Position numbers and translations under genes: made by a program. Shown in pieces: positions 20,881-33,400 of a stretch of 64,000 bases of DNA (positions are counted from its first letter, which is position 1; every line of letters starts with the position of its first letter). Source of the DNA: Lactarius indigo (lineage: Eukaryota > Basidiomycota > Agaricomycetes > Russulales > Russulaceae); assembly GCA_025766275.1 (NCBI GenBank), contig JAFKAC010000162.1, positions 1-64,000 on the forward strand. The letters are read 5' to 3'. The notes under the pieces were generated by a model that worked only from the letters and a program-made list of their open reading frames with translations, had not been told where the DNA came from and did not search any database.

Positions 20881-22759
20881 ATATCGATGGGTCACGATTC
20901 AAATTATAGATCTGGATGTACAAGTTTGTATTTTCCGGTACAAAGATTTCATGGATTTCGCGCCCGTCGACGTCGTGAAGGGGGGAAGAAAGTGGGAGGA
21001 TGACATCACTTCGTGCGCTGCAAGCTTAGTAAGTACGAAAGACTGTAAGGCGGGACCGATCTATCACATACGTTCTCATCACTCCAGGAACTGGCGCGTA
21101 ACTGTAGCACCTTTCAATATGGACCCGGAAAAACAAGACTACCGGCTCACAGGCGCAGAGTTTCGCGACACACGGCCTCTAAGAGAGGTAAAGAAACGAG
21201 TTGATCGTGCGTCATCTCCTCGTTGTCTTCACAAGCCTCTTTCAGCTCCTTTCTGAGCTTATCTTGGATGTCGGGATGCAGTGCGAGTAGATGTATAATC
21301 CGAGATAGAGCTGATGATGTCGTATCTGTCGCTGCGAGGACAATGACCCTACAGTACAAAAAGTGTTGTAGCCATTAGGGCCACTGGATCATGAACGCAC
21401 AACCTGAGGAACATACGCCATTTGTGCAAGCAGTTCCTCTTCGCTTAGCCGATCATTCTCGGATTTCACCATACTAGATCGCACTAGAAACATCCAGGTC
21501 AGAGTCCTGGGTCGGGAGACGGGGCTGCGTTGTACGCACTGAGAAGACCGATGATGTCCTTGCCATCTCCAACCTGCTCAACAGTTGCACCATCACCTAA
21601 TTCCAGTAGCCTCTTCTTCGTCTCGTAAATGCGCTTCGCTTGAGCATTCATGGTCTCGGTGATGTCCATGAGGTCATTCAATTTTGGCCATGGCAACATT
21701 CTTCCCATCAACTTGAGAATTTTGGGGTGGAATATCTTGTAGACGTAAGGAAACAGGTTTCGGTAAACCGTAAGGGATGACATAGTTGGACTAGAAAGCA
21801 AGTCAGATTAACACCGACTTTCAAGCATATTATACCGACAGCCACTCCTTGAGCGCTCTGCGGTATTCGTCATTTCTGCCCTCAAGAGTACCGAAGGAAT
21901 ACCCGAGACCAGCCTCTCCTATGAGTTCGAGCGCAAACTTGCCTATCCAATCGGCGACGTTGACCTCTTGAGGGCCATCCGACACAATTGACTCGAGATT
22001 TCCACGAAGCTACGGAGACTGAGACAGGGCCGGGTTCATGCAGTAAGAGACCGAGAGTACCTGTCGTGCAACCCGATGGAAGATTGGGGTCATATGACGC
22101 AAATGATTGGCGCTGAATACGGGGTTTAGCATTTTTCGTTGCTTCCGATGGTGAGCACCTAGACGGGGAAAGTCAGCGCATAGGAAGGTCTTCGAAACAA
22201 CTCGCTTACCCGTCGTCGAAATGACCGCTGGACCAAATGTCTGCATATGCGAGCTTCTTGGGTTAAAGAACAGCGCGGGAACTTATTTTGAAGGGAGAAA
22301 GCTTACATGAGGGTGACTTCTGGTTCCTCGAAGACGGCTTGGTCCTTGATAAAAATGTTGTTGCATGCCTTCGGGTCAGATACCACGAGAAGTATCTCCT
22401 ATTACAAGTGATTGTGTTGATTATTAGGCCTCATAGTCATAAGTCATCGCCAGCCGGACATACCCCAAAAACACCATTGACGCGTGCTACGGTTCCATAT
22501 GTCCTGCGTAGTCCTTCGTGGAACGAATAGGCATAGGGGTTGAACATGTGACGGAAATGACCTGCCCATTCCTTTCAACATACGGTGGTCCGTTTTTCTG
22601 TAACCCATGAATCATACCGGAGAACAGGGAGGGGTTCGATGGCCCAGGAATTTTGTGGAGGCTCCGCTGCCTGGACCTGCGCCTAAGGACAGCAAGAATG
22701 GCTGAACAAGCCAGGGCTACAATAACACACGCAGCAAGTTCGAAGAGGAAAACAGGCAT
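20402..22759 (-). CDS. cytochrome P450 copy B
   Basis: Membrane-anchored heme monooxygenase of unknown substrate. Start MPVFLFELAACVIVALACS (ER anchor) at 22759, followed by the hinge RSLHKIPGPSNPSLFSG. Next exon (acceptor ..GGGCAG): HFRHMFNPYAYSFHEGLR and TYGTVARV. Then LLVVSDPKACNNIFIKD; FGPAVISTTG; AHHRKQRKMLNPVFSANHLR; ELIGEAGLGYSFGTL; SSLTVYRNLFPYVYKIFHP; MLPWPKLNDLMDITETM; I-helix VLAATDTTSSALSRI; ExxR in EAVCRETLRL; DVDGREIHEIFVPENTN; WKPERWLAPRPESV; and the heme loop FIGGPRSC-IG split by an intron. The C-terminus reads VALSQIIPTFRLAPTEAEVVW and ends at 20402-20404. About a dozen introns, all joinable in frame by eye. It looks intact, unlike copy A. Confidence 0.85.
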
Positions 22760-22811
22760 GTCAGTGGACAGGGGGCGTGTTGCTCCACTGGCACGAGACG
22801 CAACCCCCATG

Positions 22812-22826
22812 GGGTCTATATAGTGG
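22812..22826 (-). promoter_or_regulatory. TATA-like element of P450 copy B
   Basis: On the minus strand CACTATATAGACCCC lies about 55-60 bp before the ATG at 22759. It is equivalent to the ACTATATAGACC elements of copies A and C. Confidence 0.55.
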
Positions 22827-24115
22827 AATGACATAGCGACGAGACGGCGATGGAACCGGGTCCAAGACCGGGTCAACCAATTGAGAATGATTCGCTACAG
22901 TCCCAAGCAAAAAAAGACCTGTATTTCTCGCGGTCAGCGGTGTAAGGGTCTTTGTAAAAGTGTTCAGGTTTATAAGCCCTCCCGTAACGATTCCGTGAAA
23001 CAAATTCTTTTCAATTCATTCGGTTTGCATGTGATCGATGTGACTGATGAAAACCCGTAAGTGAGTCCACTTCTGCAATACTGTATTGGTTGTCGATCCA
23101 CGAACATCGGACACACGTACTGTTCGAAGGCATCCGATGGTCGGGATAGAGACTTCTATCACCCTGGACCCTACCTATGTCCGGGTTCGCACCCCACACC
23201 AGGTGGCCACGTCGACACCTTATCGGCGGGGTCAATTGACTACAGTACAGCTGGTTCCATAACGATTGTCCCATGGTGACCGTTTTTTGGACACAGGCGA
23301 GGTTTGAATAGAGCATATCAACACAGGTAACCAATCCATAATCCCAATTGTTACAAGATAGCTATTCTATAACCCTAATTCTGCGAGATGACCCGATTTC
23401 CTGAGATTTTCTCCTCGATTTAATTATGAATTCCGCTCTCAAGTTTTGGGCGTCCGACTATGATTTCTCAAAATAGCAGGGGACAGTCATCATGGAACCA
23501 GCTGTACCGGCGGGGTCAATTGACTACAGTAAGTGCTGCTCATGGCGACACTTTCTTGTGCATCTTTTCCACTGCACCGCTACTACCCCTGCTGTCTTCA
23601 GCTTTAGTTCCCCGTACCATGGCGTCATTCCCACTATATTGCTACCAACTTGCCTTCACTATCACCACAACTATCACCAGCCCTTCCTGTGTGTGCAACA
23701 ACCTTGGTCCTTTACTACCACAATATCCTGCACCTCCCCTGCCCGATAGTAGCGCCTCCCATACAGAATTGTACATCCCACCTAACACCCATACTTTGAG
23801 CAGATGTTCGGGGATATGTTATTACAGTAGTCCATACTAGTAGAATTATGAATTGTTTTCTCGATGTGGGTGGACAACTACGTGGATACAGCTGGTTTGT
23901 CTGGATCAAAAAGGAAACCACGGCAGATCCAGCACCGTTTTGAAGGCACCCTCCAGGGCTGGCACAGAGTCCTGGCTTCATTACCTTCAGTGCTGGTGCG
24001 ACCCCCTTACTATAAGATTGACGCCCGATTGAGCCTAATTGAGGGACCCTGGGTTACAGATAGCGCTGAGTCAGCGCCACAATTTCACGCACCCACCAAC
24101 TGTGAGCCTGCCGCG
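22827..24115. other. intergenic with dispersed short repeats
   Basis: Between the divergent P450 copy B and SOF1. It contains the short direct and inverted repeats listed separately. An open stretch at 23460-23840 is low-complexity Thr/Pro/Ser without a domain, and is not called as a gene. Confidence 0.45.
23224..23531. repeat. 24-bp direct repeat with adjoining 16-bp inverted repeat
   Basis: CGGCGGGGTCAATTGACTAC plus AGTA occurs at 23224-23247 and again at 23508-23531. Next to it, GTACAGCTGGTTCCAT (23245-23260) is the exact reverse complement of ATGGAACCAGCTGTAC (23492-23507). The two units are arranged R-b' and b-R. This looks like remnants of a small non-autonomous element, but no terminal duplication was found. 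Confidence 0.7.
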
Positions 24116-25836
24116 ATGGTGGTAATTCTACTTTGTTGTATTCCTTTAACTTCACGCTGATTTTTCCTCAGAAAATTTCGGTATTGCAACGAGCACCATC
24201 TGCTCATCTGCCAACCCGTTCAGGGGATCCCACACCGACTCACAGAAACTTAGATCCGTTACTCCATCCCTTTTCCCGAGCCCGCGAGCGTATTCGCGCG
24301 CTAAATGCAGCAAAAATGGAGCGCATGTTCTCCAAGCCCTTTATTGCGGCACTTGAGGGACATTCCGATGCTGTAGAAGTGCTTGCGCGTCGCCCAAATT
24401 CTATCACTGATGTCGCGAGTGCAAGTTGGGACGGAGGTCTGTTTGGATGAGACACACCTCCTTGCAATTGACCGACACTGCCTTGCAGAGATTATCGTTC
24501 ACAATGCTGGGCGGAGGACACACCTCGCGAAGATCCCTGGCGCACACAAGGGGAAAGTATCAGGTCTGTGCTGGGCAGACGAGAACAGAGTATTGAGTTG
24601 CGGTGTGGATCGAAATATCAAGATGTGGGATACGTGCCAAGTTGCGCAGTTAGATCCCTCAGAGGTTGGACAATCGCGAGTACGTGCTTGTCCTATCTAC
24701 CTTCCATGCGCGCTTTCTGATCACTTTTCTAGCTGAAACCTCTCGCGGTGTTCCCCGGGAAAGGAACGCTTCAGTTAGTCCCCACTTCCATATTCTTCGT
24801 TGTCACTTATGTTTCCTGTAGCTCAATAGACCACCACACGAAGGATCCAATATTCGCGTCGTCCTCGACGATAGTTCAAATTTGGGATGAGACAAAGTGC
24901 GCTCGCTATCCAGGCGCGTTTCCTTTCTCATCATTACTAGGAGCGCTCCCGTGATGGACATCACCTTTTCTACGTCTGCTGAATCCGTGACGAGGGTCCG
25001 CTTTAACCCCTCCGAACCTTCTGTGCTCGCTAGCATTGGTTCTGATAGGACCTTCATCCTTTATGATATTCGAACTGGTAAGGCTGAGCGACGCGTTGTC
25101 ATGCAGGTATTCGTGTCTCTTGACCTCCGTGTGTTACTGTGTCTTACCCTGGCCGTAGATGAAAAACAATGACCTCTCGTGGTCTCCTACTTTCCCAACC
25201 ACAATCCTTCTCGCATCGGAAGATCATAGTCTCTACACATTCGACACCCGGCGTCTTGACACCCCTACTCAAATGTACAAGGCGCACGTCTCCGCCGTCA
25301 CCTCTTGTGATTGGTCACCCACCGGAACAGAGTTCGTCTCAGGAGGGTGGGATCGCACCTTACGCATATGGAAGGAGGATCGTGGTTCGCAACCCGAGGT
25401 ATACCACACGAAGCGCATGCAACGCGTGCTCACAACCGCCTTCACCGCCGACGCGCGCTTCGTCTTTTCCGGTTCGGACGACGGCAATGTGCGCATGTGG
25501 AAGGCGAACGCTTCCGAGAAACTCGGCGTTATCACCGCGCGCGAGCGCTCCGCGATCGAGTATCGCGACGCTCTGAAAGATCGATGGAAGATGGACGCCG
25601 AGATTGGCAAAGTGCAGCGGTACGTGGTTAAATGGGTCGACAAGGCGCTCGTGCAATTAAACGCGATTGCCAGGAGTCGGCACATACCGAAGCCCGTGTA
25701 CAAGGCCGCGCAGCTCAAGCGGACAATGGAGGAGGCACAACGAGTCAAGGAGGAGAGGCGGAGGCGGCACACGCGCGCGGGCGAGAGCAAACCCAAGGCG
25801 GCACGGAAGAAAGTAGTCATTGCAGAACAGAGCTAA
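24116..25836 (+). CDS. SOF1: SOF1/DCAF13 WD40 ribosome-biogenesis protein
   Basis: Nucleolar WD40 protein of the small-subunit processome needed for 18S rRNA maturation. Exon 1 is the ATG alone (24116-24118); intron 24119-24171 (GTGGTA...CCTCAG) joins it to KISVLQRAPSAHLPTRSGDP. Family signatures: NLDPLLHPFSRARERIRALN, KPFIAALEGHSDAVEVLA, GCGVDRNIKMWDT-type repeat near 24600-24640, IVQIWDETK, RVRFNPSEPSVLASIGSDRT, LSWSPTFPTTILLASEDHSL, DTRRLDTPTQMYKAHVSAVT, EVYHTKRMQRVLTTAFTADA, GSDDGNVRMWKANASEKLG and the basic Sof1 C-terminal domain (ARSRHIPKPVYKAAQLKRTM and a Lys/Arg tail). Six introns or so, each restoring frame. Stop at 25834-25836. Complete. Confidence 0.94.
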
Positions 25837-27258
25837 CCTTATGTGCTACAGTATTACCTCAGTCCTCGGTATCACTACTGAGACTGATGTCAGTCTCATT
25901 ACCCGACATGTGGGCATACGCCGCTGGCATTTCCGGTCACTCCCGCGGGTCGACGTCATGGCCTTGAGTCTGAGAGGATTTCACCTCATGCGTGCTTTTT
26001 TTTTTTTTTTTGGATCAATATTTATTCTGGGATGCGTAAAACGAGTTACAGACCAGTCACAGCAGAACAGAGCCGTATTTAAGAAACACATTCAAGCCGA
26101 AGGCGCCCCCGAGTCCCGTATGTACTTAACCGAAACACAGAGAAGGGTTAGAAGCGGGCGACCACTAGGGCCACCGAGGGTACAGTCACAAACCGAAGTC
26201 GAGAAGGGATATATATGCGGCGTAGGGACCGCCAGTTAGATAGTCCAAAGACAAACGAGGAAACCAAACCTCAGTGTGCACCTACCTCATGCGTGCTTCT
26301 CTGGGCTGTCTCCACAGGCATGAAGATGTCAGTGGTAAACGTAAAGGAGCATGTAATACTTCATGTCGTCCGCGCAGGGCATTATGTTATTGCATCCCGG
26401 TGCATTCCTCGTCTCACTTTTGGCAGTACTGACGAGCTTCTCCCCTTTTCTCTAAGCCAGAAACGAAACGATTGGTCTCTGATACCTTTCTTTGTGCATT
26501 GCCGATCTTGGAATGCGTTCCTGGACTCAAGCAGGGTTCTCCAGTCGTACTTCTGTGGTATCAGTGGTCGACATGTTACTATCACAAGGCATGGTCTCTA
26601 GTCTCCACAGGTCACACGAGGGTTTTCGACTGCAATACTGAGCGCCATTGTTGACTGAGATGACCTTTTTGGCTGTTCCGGCTATACTACTTCCTCAGGA
26701 ATGCTCTTAACAACACCCCGCTCAGATTTGTACTACTGCCCTAAATGCCGCCGTCACCCCTTTTGACGATGGTACGTCAAGTGACAAGTTGGGTGAGTTG
26801 GCTAGTAGGACAGCTTGGCTAACTGTGTCGACACGATTACTCAAAACCCTTGTCATGTGTGACCTGCTGCAGATAACGGTATCTGGCTGGGAATGCTTTC
26901 CTTTTAAGGCTATTCTCATGGGAGTAGAACATGGCTATTTAAGCGGCTCAGGTGACTATTAGGCTGACAGTTTACTATACGTGACTTCCATTGTGCTACA
27001 ACGAGTACCATCACCGCAAGATTCGGCAAGAACATGATAAGCATTCCCTAGACAGTAACAGGCGTCCCTCGGTTCTTGATTGTCGACCCACTAGTTTTAC
27101 TTGTAATGGGAAATAACGCCCCTTACTCGGAGTTGTAGCAGCCCATCGATGGGTAGTCAAAGCGTCATTATAGCTCTGTATGGCATCGTTCAACTATATA
27201 GACCGCACGGAGATTGTGTCTTTGCGGAATTGCAGTGCGCGTCCCTGCTTGACTTGAC
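25837..27258. other. 1.4 kb intergenic with poly-T tract
   Basis: No recognisable gene. A run of T at about 25997-26011. The 3' end carries CAACTATATAGACCGCACGG (27191-27210), the TATA-like element of P450 copy C, about 60 bp before its ATG. Confidence 0.5.
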
Positions 27259-29608
27259 ATGTCTGCTCTCCTCTTCGAACTTGCTATATATGCCCTTGTA
27301 GCGCTGGCTTGTGCTGCCATTCTTGTTGTCCTTAGACATGGGCTTAGGCAGCGGAGCCTCCGGAAGATTCCAGGGCCGTCGAGTCCGTCTTTGTTCTGGG
27401 GTAGGTTCTATGGGTTACAGTAAAACTGGACACATGTCGAAAGAATGAACAGGTCATTGGCGTCACATGTTCAACCCTTATGCCTTTTCATTCCACGAAG
27501 AGCTATTCAGGACATACGGGACCGTAGCACGCGTTTATGGTTTTTTGGGGGTGAGTCCGGCTAGCGAAATCATAGCTATTGCGATATCCCGTACTCAATG
27601 TAGGTGACTGGAACAGGACATACAGCTTGTGGTATCTGACCCGACGGCATGCAACAACATTTTTATCAAGGATCAACTCATTTTCGAGCAAACAGAGGCG
27701 TTCAGAAAGTAAGTTTTTTTTTCCCGTTTGGGTAAGAGCTAGCACTGGTCTCAAACCTGGGTTGAGTAGCTCGAATATGCAGACATTTGGACCAACGCTT
27801 GTTGCTACGCACGGTAAGGCGATTGTTTCCAAAATCCTCGTCTGCACTCGCGAAATTTGTAATTTACCTAGGTGCTCACCACCGGAAGCAACGGAAATTG
27901 CTAAATCCCTTATTCAATGTCAATCACATGCGGTACATGATCCCAACTTTCCATCGGGTTACACGAAAGGTACTCCCAAAGCTTGCATATACGAACCAGT
28001 GGTCTCAGCTTTGATAGCTTTGTGGAAACCTCGAGTCAATTGTGTCGGATGGCCCTCAAGAGATCAACATCGCCGATTGGATAGGTAGGTTTGCGCTCGA
28101 ACTCATAGGAGAGGCTGGTCTCGGGTATTCCTTTGGTACTCTCGAAGGCAGAAACGACGAATATTGCAGAGCGCTCAACGAGTGGATGTCAGTCCAACGA
28201 TGCTTGTAAGACAGCGTTAGTCTGACTTGCTTTCTAGGCCAACTATGTCCTCTCTTGCGGTTTACCGAAACCTGTTTCCTTATGTCCACAAGGTCTTCCA
28301 TCCCAGAGTTCTCAAGTTGGTGGGAAGAATGTTGCCCTGGCCGAAATTGAATCACCTCATGGACATTTCTGAAACCATGAACACCGAAGCAAGGCGCATT
28401 TACGAGATGAAGAAGAGGCTACTGGAATTAGGTGATGATGCAACCGTCAAACAGATTGGCGATGGCAAGGATATCCTCAGTCTTCTCAGTATGTGTGACG
28501 TAGCCTCGTTTTGAACGAGGACCCTAATGTGGTGATTTATAGTGCAAGCTTGTGTTACAGAATCCGAGAACGATCGGCCAAGCGAAGAGGAAGTGCTTGC
28601 ACATGTCACGTATGCCTTCATACGCTCTCGATTGGGCGCCTCTAATGACTAGAGTATTTCCTTTAGACTCCTACTTTTTACGGCGACAGATACGACATCA
28701 TCGGCTCTATCCCGGATTATATATCTACTTGCACTGTATCCCGACGTCCAGGATAAGCTCAGAAAAGAGCTGAAAGAAGCTTGTGAGGAAAATGAGGAAG
28801 AACTGACACACGATCAACTTGTGTCTTTACCCTTCTTAGAGGCCGTGTGTCGCGAAACTCTGCGTCTGTAAGCTGACAGTCCTGGATCTCCGGATATGTA
28901 TTGAAGTTGCTACAGGTACCCGCCAGGCTCCGGAGTAATGAGAACGTATGCCGTGCGCTAATTCCGTCTTACAGTCCTTCAAACTCACCAGCCAGCAGCG
29001 CACGAAATGATGCTGTCCTTCCACTTTCTTCCCCTATTCACGATGTCGATGGTCGCGAAATGCATGAAATCTTCGTACCGAAAAACACAAACTTATTCAT
29101 CCAGATCTATAATTTGAACCGTGACCCATCGATTTGGGGGCCCGATGCAACCGAATGGAAACCGGAGCGTTGGCTGGCACCACTTCCTGAAAGCGTTGCA
29201 AATGCAAATATACAAGGAGTCTACGCTAACACGTGAGTGTAATAGATCCGGGCCATAGTAGCTCCCTGTTTCTGAGTGCTTTGTTAGTATGACGTTTATC
29301 GGTGGCCCGCGATCTTGCATGTGCGTATGGCTCTACCTTATTGAGCTGACCTGGGATGACCCTTGGCGCATAGTGGATTCAAGTTCTCACAACTGGAAAT
29401 GAGTAAGTGTGCGGCGTGAGGCATCTTACAAATCTAATTCCTCTTTTGTTTAGAGGTTGCGTTGTCACAGATCATTCCTGCCTTCCGATTTGCGCCCGCT
29501 GAAGCCGACATAGTTTGGAGATTTGGCGTTATTGTGAATCCATCAGTAAAGGGATTGATAGAGTCTTTCCTTCCTCAGCTTCCGGTGGTGGTATCTCGAG
29601 TAGTATAG
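27259..29608 (+). CDS. cytochrome P450 copy C
   Basis: Start MSALLFELAIYALVALACAA (ER anchor) then RQRSLRKIPGPSSPSLFWG. Intron GTAGGTTC...GAACAG leads to HWRHMFNPYAFSFHEELFRT and VARVYGFLG; then DIQLVVSDPTACNNIFIKD; FGPTLVATHG; AHHRKQRKLLNPLFNVNHMR; GNLESIVSDGPQEINIADWI; ELIGEAGLGYSFGTLEGRN; SSLAVYRNLFPYVHKVFHP; I-helix LLFTATDTTSSALSRI; ExxR EAVCRETLRL; DVDGREMHEIFVPKNTN; DPSIWGPDATEWKPERWLAP; heme loop FIGGPRSC then I-G-F-K-F across an intron (F-x-x-G-x-R-x-C-x-G satisfied); C-terminus VALSQIIPAFRFAPAEADIVW. The I-helix small residue is Thr instead of the usual Gly before DTT. All joins seem to keep frame, so probably functional. The family is left unnamed because it needs a sequence comparison. 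Confidence 0.86.
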
Positions 29609-29686
29609 GTACTTTGTGTAGAAGGTTATGGCAGCCGCGTGAAGGACCGGAACACACGCGCGAACGCGAACTGGGTGCGGAAAGCA

Positions 29687-29843
29687 CTAGACGAACAAGT
29701 AAGACTCAGGAATCGCGGGCAGAGGCGATTACTAAGGTATATTCACCTAGACGAACAAGTAAGACTGTCTAGGCGTAAGCAAACTGATAGGAGTAAAGTA
29801 ACTAGTTATCTTACCTCAGGAATCGCGGGCAGAGGCGATTACT
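29687..29843. repeat. interleaved short direct repeats next to the LTR element
   Basis: CTAGACGAACAAGTAAGACT occurs at 29687-29706 and 29747-29766. CTCAGGAATCGCGGGCAGAG, continuing GCGATTACT, occurs at 29705-29733 and 29815-29843. The copies are exact. They lie between P450 copy C and the retrotransposon and are not part of its LTR. Downstream, 29609-30035 holds no gene; GAGACGAGACGAGACGA at about 29951 is a simple repeat. Confidence 0.8.
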
Positions 29844-30035
29844 GAGGCATACAGAAATATCGTACGTGGTATATAAGTGCGCAGGCCCAAAAACGCGGAG
29901 TACCGTAAAGTACCGTATTCACATGGATATAAACGGACTGTGATAAAACGAGACGAGACGAGACGACAAATTAGTTCAGATCACCGTAAGGAAATCAATC
30001 AGTCAAATAAGGGTATGATCGCCAACGCGAGCCAC

Positions 30036-30331
30036 TGTGATGTCGCCCACTTCCGTGTGACTTCTTGACTAAGCGATTCGTAACGGCAGGGAATGGTGGG
30101 CGAGAGAATTCTGTGATTCCTGTCGCAAACTCGCTGGTTTAAATACATTTTGACTACACGCTTGCGCGTCGCGCTGATGCGGCCTACTCCTATCTTACAA
30201 GAATACATCTGAGACATTCAGTAGGAGACGATCTCGGAATACCTGCAATATACAGGCTTGCGCGTTGCTTTCATAATACGGGGAGGTCACAGGACTACGA
30301 TGAGTCACGCTGACTCATTCGGTTCACAACA
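30036..30331 (-). repeat. 3' LTR of the gypsy element
   Basis: Boundaries on the plus strand TGTGATGTCG...TTCACAACA. Same length as the other two copies in the window. The adjoining internal sequence on the minus strand reads CCGATGGGGTAA, a weak polypurine-tract candidate. Confidence 0.92.
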
Positions 30332-30466
30332 TTACCCCATCGGTAGTTTCTTGTGACTCCGGTCACAACCGAAATGAGAAATAGAGTCGCCACAATTCTG
30401 GAACAGTCGCATGACCAATCAGAGGCTATTTTTGGTTTTTGGACGGGAGCGGAACGATGAAGTGTT

Positions 30467-33400
30467 TTATCGGGGTCCGGAAGATCCCGGAGTTTTTCTT
30501 CCTTGTTTTTGTCTTTGTCGTAACGCCACCGCATCTTTTCTTTTCAGATCGGAACTTGCAAACCACAAGGAGTCTTGGGACCGAGAAGACGGAAAGTATC
30601 GCTGAAGTCGAGCACCGTTATACAGATTCTTGAGAACGTATCCGTTTCGTGTTTGTAACTGGTATGTGTTTTTATCAGTAACGTCTTTGATGATGAAGGG
30701 GCCATCCCATCGTGGATGAAGTTTCGTACCGGCTTCATGCCGTCTTTTCACCATATCTCCAATACCAAGGCCTTTCTCCCGGTATTCTTCTTCTCGCTGA
30801 GATGCTTCTTTTTCCAGGCGCGACCCTGCTCGTTCATTGGCCTCTCGTCGGAATCGAGCCAAATTCTGAACCTGTTCCAGCCTTCGCTGCTGGATGAACT
30901 CAATTTCCTCGTCCGTCGGATCACGTTGGAATATTTGGTGGATCCTTTCGCTAGGTAAGCGTGCTTCCCTTCCGTACATCAGGAAGAACGGTGACACACC
31001 CGTAGATGAACTGATGTGCGCTCGATAAGCGAGGAGGGCGTCTGGGAGAAGTTCGTCCCATTGAGTTTGTCTTTGGGGCGCGGTCATCCTTGCTAACATT
31101 TGGGTTAGGATGTCGTTGAACTTTTCCAGGCGTCCATTAGTTTGGGGATGGTACGGGGTGGTTCGGGAATGCTGGATCTCCAGACGGTGAAGTAAGTTCT
31201 GCAACTCATATGATAGGAATTCCACTCCATTGTCTGTAAGGACCGTTACTGGTTTCCCGTAGGTGTGAACGATGTATTGCAGCATGTCAACGACGACACT
31301 GCTGGAGCGTTGTGGGATAGCCTGAGCAATCGTCCAGTCGGTGCCGAGGTCCATCGCAGTAAGGAGGTAGCGATTCCCTCTCAAAGTTTTAGGAAGAGGG
31401 CCGACGAAATCGAATGCCCATGCATCTCCGGCATCGACTCGAGGTATGGGGAAGAGCGGTTGTGTCGAAGTGGGTTCTCGGTGAGCAAATTGACACTCTT
31501 CACAACTCCTCAGCGTACGCTCAACGATTTCCTGCACGTATGGAATATAGACTCGCATTCGCAAAGCAGCTATGATAGTTTTGGCTCCCAAGTGGCCCAG
31601 TTCGCGGTGGATCGTCCTGATCTTCTCTTCAGCCATGTCTTGCGTCGTCGGGACTTCAACTACCACCTCTTCTCCCCAATGATTAGGGGTCTTTTTGCAC
31701 AAGACATCTTCATTCAATAGGTACGATCCATTTCCAACCGTGGCTGACTGTTCTCCTTGTTGTAGACGTCGCTTGTACTCGGCGAACGTCTGGTAAATGG
31801 CACTGCGATCCTTTGTTACTTCTTCGAAGGGGTTTAATGGGGCGGCGAAAAGGGGTGTGAGCGTTTCGGAATCAGGTACGTCTCGATGTCCTTTTTGTCG
31901 TGATAGCGCATCGGCTACGAGCTGATGTCGTCCCGGCCTATAGATTATTTCGACATCAAAATGGGCAATATCGTCCACGAATCGCGCAAGTCGTCGGCCA
32001 AGATTTTTCTGTGTCAGGAAGTATTTGAGGGACTCGTGATCGGTACGTACGAGAATTGGGGATCCCTCAATATACCCTCGCCATTTATGTAGGGCGTATA
32101 CAATGGCAAGCATTTCCCTTTCTTGCGCGGAATACCTTTGTTCCGTGGGTGTCATGCGTCGTGATTCGAAGGCGATGGGGCGTAAGTCCTTCTCTTTTAT
32201 TTTGAAGTGATCTTTCTGCTCACCAGCTCCTTTCCCCTCCTTTAGATCAACAGACGAGTCGCCAGTCTGTTGTAACACGGCACCCAGGCAGTCGCCGGAA
32301 GCGTCCGTATCTATAACAAAGAGGCGCCAGGGCGTCGGGTGAATGAGTAGGTCGGCAGAGGTTAGTGCTTCCTTCAAGTGCTTCATAGCCAACTCACAGT
32401 CAGCATCCCAACGAATAGGTGTTCCACGTCGCGGGCTCCCTTCCAGCAACTTATACATCGGTCCTGTGGTCTTAGCGAACCCCCGGATGAATCGGCAGTA
32501 GTATCCGGCGACGTTCAAAAATCCGCACACCTCCGAAATTGTCGAACACGAAGGCCACTTTAAGATCGCATCAACCTTTTCTGGGTTGGTTCGAAGGCCT
32601 TCCCCAGACGCTATGTGACCCAGGTAGAGAATAGAGGTACGTCCCCACGTACATTTCTTTTCATTCAATATGAGACCGTGCTTGTGAAGTTCGTGTACGA
32701 CGGCGAGAACATTTTTAACATGTTCTTCTGCAGATCGGGAGAAGATGATGACGTCGTCTAAGTAGACCATCGCGCAGCGATCGATAAAGGTGTGTAGAAT
32801 CTCATTCATCATAGTTTGAAAAGTCGCAGGCGCGTTGGTGAGTCCAAATGGCATTACTCGGAACTGGAAATGACCATATCGACAGGTAAACACTGTCTTC
32901 TCCTTGGCATCATCGGCGAGTCTCACCTGCCAATATCCACTGCGGAGGTCCAAGCATGTGAAGAAGCGGGCCCCTGCAAGATTCCGGTAACACTCATCTA
33001 TGCGCGGCAAAGGATACGCGTTCGATTTGGTGAGTTTATTGAGAGCTCGGTAGTCGACGCATATGCGCGATGTACCATCTTTTTTCGGAACCGGGAGTAA
33101 AGGGGACGACCAAGGTGAGTCCGAAGGTTCAATGACCCCTTCGTCTAATCCTTCGTCGATAAACTTCTTGATAGATTCATGTTCGACCGGCATAAGGGGC
33201 CGTCCGTATCGTCTCAAAGGCTTCACATCCCCTACGTCAATCTCATGGACCCATTTCCGGAGGGGTGGGAAACCCACCTTATCTTTGAAGGCTCCCGGTA
33301 CGCTTTCTTTTACGATTTGTTTGATACGTTCACCAAACGTTTCGTTAGTTGTTGTGGCGCTTCCGTTGTTCGCGACTATCGAGTCATTGTCCCGAGGTTC

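Noticed and set aside
18032..22759. P450 copies A and B as an assembly artefact of one gene
   Set aside because: The 5' halves differ clearly and A carries distinct deletions, so they are separate copies; only the 3' ends are near-identical.
23460..23840. 126-codon open frame in the P450B-SOF1 spacer
   Set aside because: Thr/Pro/Ser low complexity, overlaps the repeat structure and has no homology.
25269..25820. 183-codon minus-strand open frame opposite SOF1
   Set aside because: Codon-bias shadow; SOF1 family motifs on the plus strand explain the openness.
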